From a bacterium (GTDB taxonomy: Bacteria; UBA9089; JASEGY01): 6,341 nucleotides of DNA. The stretch's first letter is position 1, and every line of letters starts with the position of its first letter. Location of the stretch: positions 1 through 6,341 of the forward strand of contig JASEGY010000219.1 of NCBI GenBank assembly GCA_030019105.1. Direction: 5' to 3'. A program made the translations under genes and the position numbers. The notes below the pieces were generated by a model that had not been told where the DNA came from, did not search any database, and was given only the letters and a program-made list of their open reading frames with translations. Positions 1 through 4,000 of the stretch are shown here, in pieces.

Positions 1-16
1 TTATTTCCTGATTTTC

Positions 17-40
17 CTCCGTGTCTCTGTGTCTCCGTGG
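17..40. repeat. Tandem 8-base element CTCCGTGT/CTCTGTGT/CTCCGTGG
   Basis: Three imperfect 8-base units follow each other in the intergenic region. On the other strand they read CCACGGAGACACAGAGACACGG. This closely resembles an interspersed element (ACCACGGAGACACAGAG-type) that I recall from many environmental bacterial and candidate-phylum genomes, where it often appears as spurious tiny reading frames. It is probably non-coding here. Only one copy is in the window, so its interspersed nature cannot be shown from this sequence. Confidence 0.55.
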
Positions 41-79
41 TGATTAAATTGTTGGCAGATGTTGATTGCACAGGTCGAA

Positions 80-108
80 ATTATACGGGGACTAATAGAA
101 AATGTCGC
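80..108 (-). promoter_or_regulatory. Candidate sigma-70-type promoter reading out of the left edge
   Basis: On the minus strand a perfect TATAAT lies at 85-80. GCGACA at 108-103 matches four of six bases of TTGACA, with 17 bases between them. It would drive a gene beyond the left edge. The -35 half overlaps one arm of the stem-loop at 106-128. Single boxes of this quality occur by chance, and no downstream start codon is inside the window. Confidence 0.3.
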
Positions 109-128
109 AATTGCCTGGCAGAATTGCG
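106..128 (-). terminator. Stem-loop after the lipoprotein, possible weak terminator
   Basis: A perfect 7-bp inverted repeat, CGCAATT / AATTGCG, with a 9-base loop starts 15 bases past the TAG stop at 144. Read on the minus strand, it is followed by ACATTTTCTATT, which is only weakly T-rich. The stem has four A-T pairs out of seven, so as a Rho-independent terminator it is weak; it could instead mark a 3' end by RNA stability. Confidence 0.35.
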
Positions 129-143
129 GATGCCCCTATTTTC

Positions 144-989
144 CTATTGAGCCGGCAGTATCTGCCCATCGATAGCTACGACACCGGATATCGGCGCCAG
201 CGGCTCATCCGGCGGATAATCATACAGCTTAACTATCCCGAAAGCTATCTCACTTGTCGGGTCAGCCACCTTAGCCTTGAAGGTAACTGTGGCAATCGGC
301 CCGTCTTCAGAGACACCGGTAAATCCTTCCTGCTGGGCAAGCGCCCCGAATTTGACTAAGCCGGCCTCGTTGTCAAAATCCTGGTCAGAGACTACAATAT
401 TTGCCCCGGTTGAGGCCAGCAGAGATACTGGAAAGTCAACTTCAAGCTCAGTCACCTCCACCTTTTTAGGATCAAAGCTAAATGCCCCCTGGAAAGAGCC
501 TAAGTTCACCACGTTCGCCGCCCTTACTTCTACCTTAACCGTGTTTCCTGCCGAGACGTAAGCCGGGTCAGGGGAAAAGAGGATCAGGGGCGTTGTTTCG
601 TAGAGGTTGATCGTATCCGAGACCGAGGCTGTTTCATTTCCGGCCGCATCCCGGAACTTAACGTAAACGGTCTTCTCGCCGTCTCCTGAAATCAGTGTCC
701 ATGACTTAGAGGCGGTAAATGGCTCCCAACCCGGGGTTTCACTGAAATCAGCATCATTGCTGATCATCATCTCAATATCGGCTGTGGCTGAGACATTATC
801 CGAGACCGCCAAAGTTAAGCTAACATTCGGAGTCTGAGTATAACCGGCTCCATTGTTGATAAGAATCCCGGCGTCTGCAGGAGGCGTAGTATCAGGACTT
901 ACCCCATTATCACCAGATTTTCCGCAACCCATCATCACGATGAGCAAAAGCACGAGACTTATTCCAGAAAAAGCGTTTCTCATCTTCAT
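144..989 (-). CDS. Predicted outer-membrane lipoprotein with DTTPP Ig-like and cohesin-like domains
   Basis: A 281-residue protein ending in TAG. Residues 1-21 form a type II signal peptide: basic MKMRN, then the hydrophobic run ISLVLLLIVMMG, then Cys22. The lipobox MMGC is slightly atypical because it has Met at -3. Residue +2 is Gly, not Asp, so outer-membrane sorting is plausible. After a short GKSGDNGVSP linker comes an Ig-like module (33-134) opening with DTTPP and containing VYVKFRDAAGN. It closely resembles the module at 4449-4159 of the upstream gene. Residues 135-281 look like a cohesin (dockerin- or carbohydrate-binding beta-sandwich), with FQGAFSFDPKKVEV and IATVTFKAK as in cohesin strands. 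The start is the ATG at 989, five bases after GGAGG. The ATG at 1001 would place that ribosome site inside the gene. The likely job is as a surface anchor or receptor, perhaps for dockerin-bearing exported proteins; that partner role is inference. Confidence 0.9.
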   Translation of the reverse strand: MKMRNAFSGISLVLLLIVMMGCGKSGDNGVSPDTTPPADAGILINNGAGYTQTPNVSLTLAVSDNVSATADIEMMISNDADFSETPGWEPFTASKSWTLISGDGEKTVYVKFRDAAGNETASVSDTINLYETTPLILFSPDPAYVSAGNTVKVEVRAANVVNLGSFQGAFSFDPKKVEVTELEVDFPVSLLASTGANIVVSDQDFDNEAGLVKFGALAQQEGFTGVSEDGPIATVTFKAKVADPTSEIAFGIVKLYDYPPDEPLAPISGVVAIDGQILPAQ

Positions 990-993
990 TTTT

Positions 994-999
994 ACCTCC
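994..999 (-). promoter_or_regulatory. Ribosome binding site that sets the lipoprotein start
   Basis: The minus strand reads GGAGGT, then AAAA, then the ATG at 989. This is a strong Shine-Dalgarno with five bases between GGAGG and the start. An in-frame ATG at 1001 overlaps the same GGAGG (ATGGAGG) and has no ribosome site of its own, since the bases before it are the AT-rich end of the upstream gene (TTTTGAAATAAA). A third ATG at 983 lies 11 bases from GGAGG and is less likely. The site sits between the upstream stop (1003) and 989, so the two genes are tightly coupled with no room for a separate promoter. Confidence 0.8.
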
Positions 1000-1002
1000 A
1001 TT

Positions 1003-4000
1003 TTATTTCAAAATGATCATCTTCTCCACCCGGGTAAATCCCCCGGCAGTAAGCCGGTAGAGGTATACCCCGCTGGCCGCTGCTTTGCCGGAGCTATCCC
1101 GGCCGTCCCACTTTACAGAATACCAACCGGCAGGCTTTTTCTCTTTTACCAGGGTCTTGACCAACTGCCCGGAGAGATTGTAAACCTCCAGGGTGGCAAA
1201 TGCCTCCTCCGGCAACTGGTAGCTGATACTGGTGGCAGCCTGGAAGGGATTGGGATAGTTTTGAAACAGATCGAACGCTACTGGGATGGAAAGGCCAACA
1301 CCAATCAAGACATCTGCGCCTTCGGAAATAGCCGTGATCGGATAGTTGCCTGAATCCCGCAGCTTCAATTCCTCAATCGAGATATTTGCTTTTCCTGAAG
1401 CACGGGGCTTGAAGCTTACCCTGGCTAATTCGCCGGAACCGCTGATCTCTGACAGGCTTCCACCCAGAACGACCGTGTTGATCTTGATCTCCCCCTGCGA
1501 GGGATCGATCTCTTCAATCAATGAGACTATGCCGCCATTCTCACTGAGGAATTCCCCTTTCTCAACCTTTTCTACTTCAAGCAAATCAGGGGCAAACTTT
1601 AGTTTTACCATTGCGCCCATAATATCCCTGACATCCCGGACAGAGATAGAGACAGTAAAACTCTTGTCAACAGCCGCCTCACCCGGAGAATTAACCTTCA
1701 CCACCGTTTCTCCGACAACTCTCTCGTTCCGGAGAACCGGGGCAGCCGCGGCCAGAGGAGCCGTTGCCTCTTGTTGTTTATACCAGTTATACATCAGGGC
1801 AAAGACCATCTGATCCTCAAAGTCAACCACCCCGTCAGGCTTGTAAGGATAATTAGTTTCCGACCAGGGCGGTCGGCCGGGCTTGCCGCCCTCAGATATC
1901 GGGCCGGCGATATCGCCCCTGGTATCGTTGGTATTCCAATAGTAAACAAACAGGACGTAGTCCTCAAAATCAACATCTTGGTCATTGTCAAGTCCCCCTA
2001 AAAGATCAGTGATAGCTTCAAATCTCCCGTCTGCAGCCTCGACCTTAATAGGCGCATTGAAATGATCCCGGAAGGAGCAGGTGTCGAAGGTAAGCTCACT
2101 GGTGGCGTCTTTAGCAACAGCCTTGAAAGTGAGTGTGGCCAGTATGCCTTCTCCTGAAACTCCCGGCGGTTCACCGCCCGTCAGGACAAAACTGACGGTC
2201 ACCTCGCCGGTAGTATTGTCATAATCACTGCTGAATTGAATATCGTCCGGGTTGTTCGTCCTTAAGAAAGCTCCCTCGCTGACTCCCTCAACCTCTACCC
2301 TGGCCGGATCAAATTTCAGGGTGATATTTGCGCCCATAAGGTCCTGGATATCTTTCACCATTACATCCACGCTGGTGGTGAGATTGAATTTTAGATTGGC
2401 AGGCGTTGGCTCTATCCATACTCCGGCTTTTTTTACCGTCAGGGATAATTCCTGAGTATCGGTCTGAGCCGGGTTGCCTGAGTCCTGCGCCTGGACAGTA
2501 AAGTTTGAAGTACCGGCCGTGGCAGGTGTCCCGGAGATTTCACCTGTGGCTGAATTTAAGGAAAGGCCGGCAGGTAAGTCGCCTGAGCTAATTGACCAGA
2601 TGTATGGGGCTGTCCCGCTCGCAACTGATAGGGTTTGAGAATAAGCAGTGCCAAGTTGGGCATCCGGTAATGAAGTAGTTGTTATCTCTAACGGAGGGTT
2701 AATGATAATGGATAAGATTTGTGTGTCACTCTGTGAGCTTGAATCCGTTATCCGGATGGTGAAGTCGAATGTGCCTGTATCAGTTGGCGTGCCTGAGATT
2801 AAACCTCCAGTTGAAAGGCTCAATCCAGTTGGTAAACTTCCTGCTGTAAGGCTCCAGGTGTAAGGAAGTGCTCCACCGGTTGCCAATAGAGCCTGCGAAT
2901 AGGCAGTATCTTGGACTCCGTTTAGAAGCAGGGTTGTTGTAATCTCAAGCTGGGGATTGATTGTAATAGACAAACTTTGGGTATCACTCTGTGAGGGTGT
3001 GTAAGAATCCTGAGCCTGAACTGTGAAGTCGAATGTACCGGTGTCAGTTGGTGTGCCTGATATCATCCCATCGGTTGAAAGACTCAAGCCGGTTGGTAGA
3101 CTGCCTGAGGCAATCGACCAGGTATAAGGAATTACTCCTCCGGTTGCAGAAAGGGTTTCAGAATAATCTGTATTTTGGACTCCACCTGGAAGGGAAGTTG
3201 TGGCGATCTCCAGGGGAATTATGGTAAATGTTGCCGTTACGCTCCTGGCCCTATCCATTGTCACTTCGCATGTTGTTCCTGTGTCCGGGCAAGCGCCTGA
3301 CCAGCCGGCAAAGGTTGAGCTTGCAGCCGGTGTAGCCGTAAGGATTGCCACTGTGCCATGCGTGTATGTCTCTGAACAATCAGAACCACAATTAATGCCT
3401 TCCGGCAAACTGGTCACTGTGCCAAAGCCTGTGCCTGCCCTGGCAACTGTCAGGGGGTAGGTATTTATGGCAAAAGTGGCGCTTATCGTATGTCCTGCTG
3501 TTACATCGCTGAATGTGTAGGTATTTACCGCCCCTACTGATGTGCCATCCACCAATACATCTACTGCATGATAGTTCACATTCGGTGTTATGGTAAATGT
3601 TTGGTTTGCTCCGTGATTAACCGTTACCGTTTCTGTTGGTGTAATTGTTCCATTTGTCCCTGCTGCAGATGTTATGGTGTAGGTCTTAATTGCAAATGTC
3701 GCCGTCACACTCCTGGCTGCATCCATTATCACTTCGCATGTTGTCTCTGTATCTGGGCATGCCCCTGACCAACCTGCAAAAATGGAACTTACATCCGGCG
3801 TGGCCGTAAGGGTCAGCACTGTGCCATGCGTGTATGTTTCTGAACAATCAAAACCACAACTGATGCCTGCCGGTAAGCTGGTCACTGTGCCGGAGCCTGT
3901 GCCTGCTTTAGTAACTGTTAAGGGATAAACTATGGTATATGACTCTGTCTTTATCCCCTCCGAATTTCCGGCGCTATCAACCGCGAAGAATTTGAGGGTT

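Noticed and set aside
17..40. CRISPR array or tRNA-like element at the left edge
   Set aside because: Units are 8 bases with no spacers, and no cloverleaf can be drawn; it is a simple tandem element.
62..86. Plus-strand promoter TTGATT / TTATAC
   Set aside because: Spacing is only 13 bases, and the only genes to its right are on the other strand.
102..359. Plus-strand frame of 85 codons starting in the intergenic region
   Set aside because: Most of it lies antisense to the lipoprotein's cohesin-like domain, and the sequence before it lacks a ribosome site.
999..1001. ATG at 1001 as the start of the lipoprotein
   Set aside because: It overlaps the GGAGG that serves the ATG at 989 and has no ribosome site of its own; starting at 989 also gives a cleaner basic signal-peptide N-terminus.
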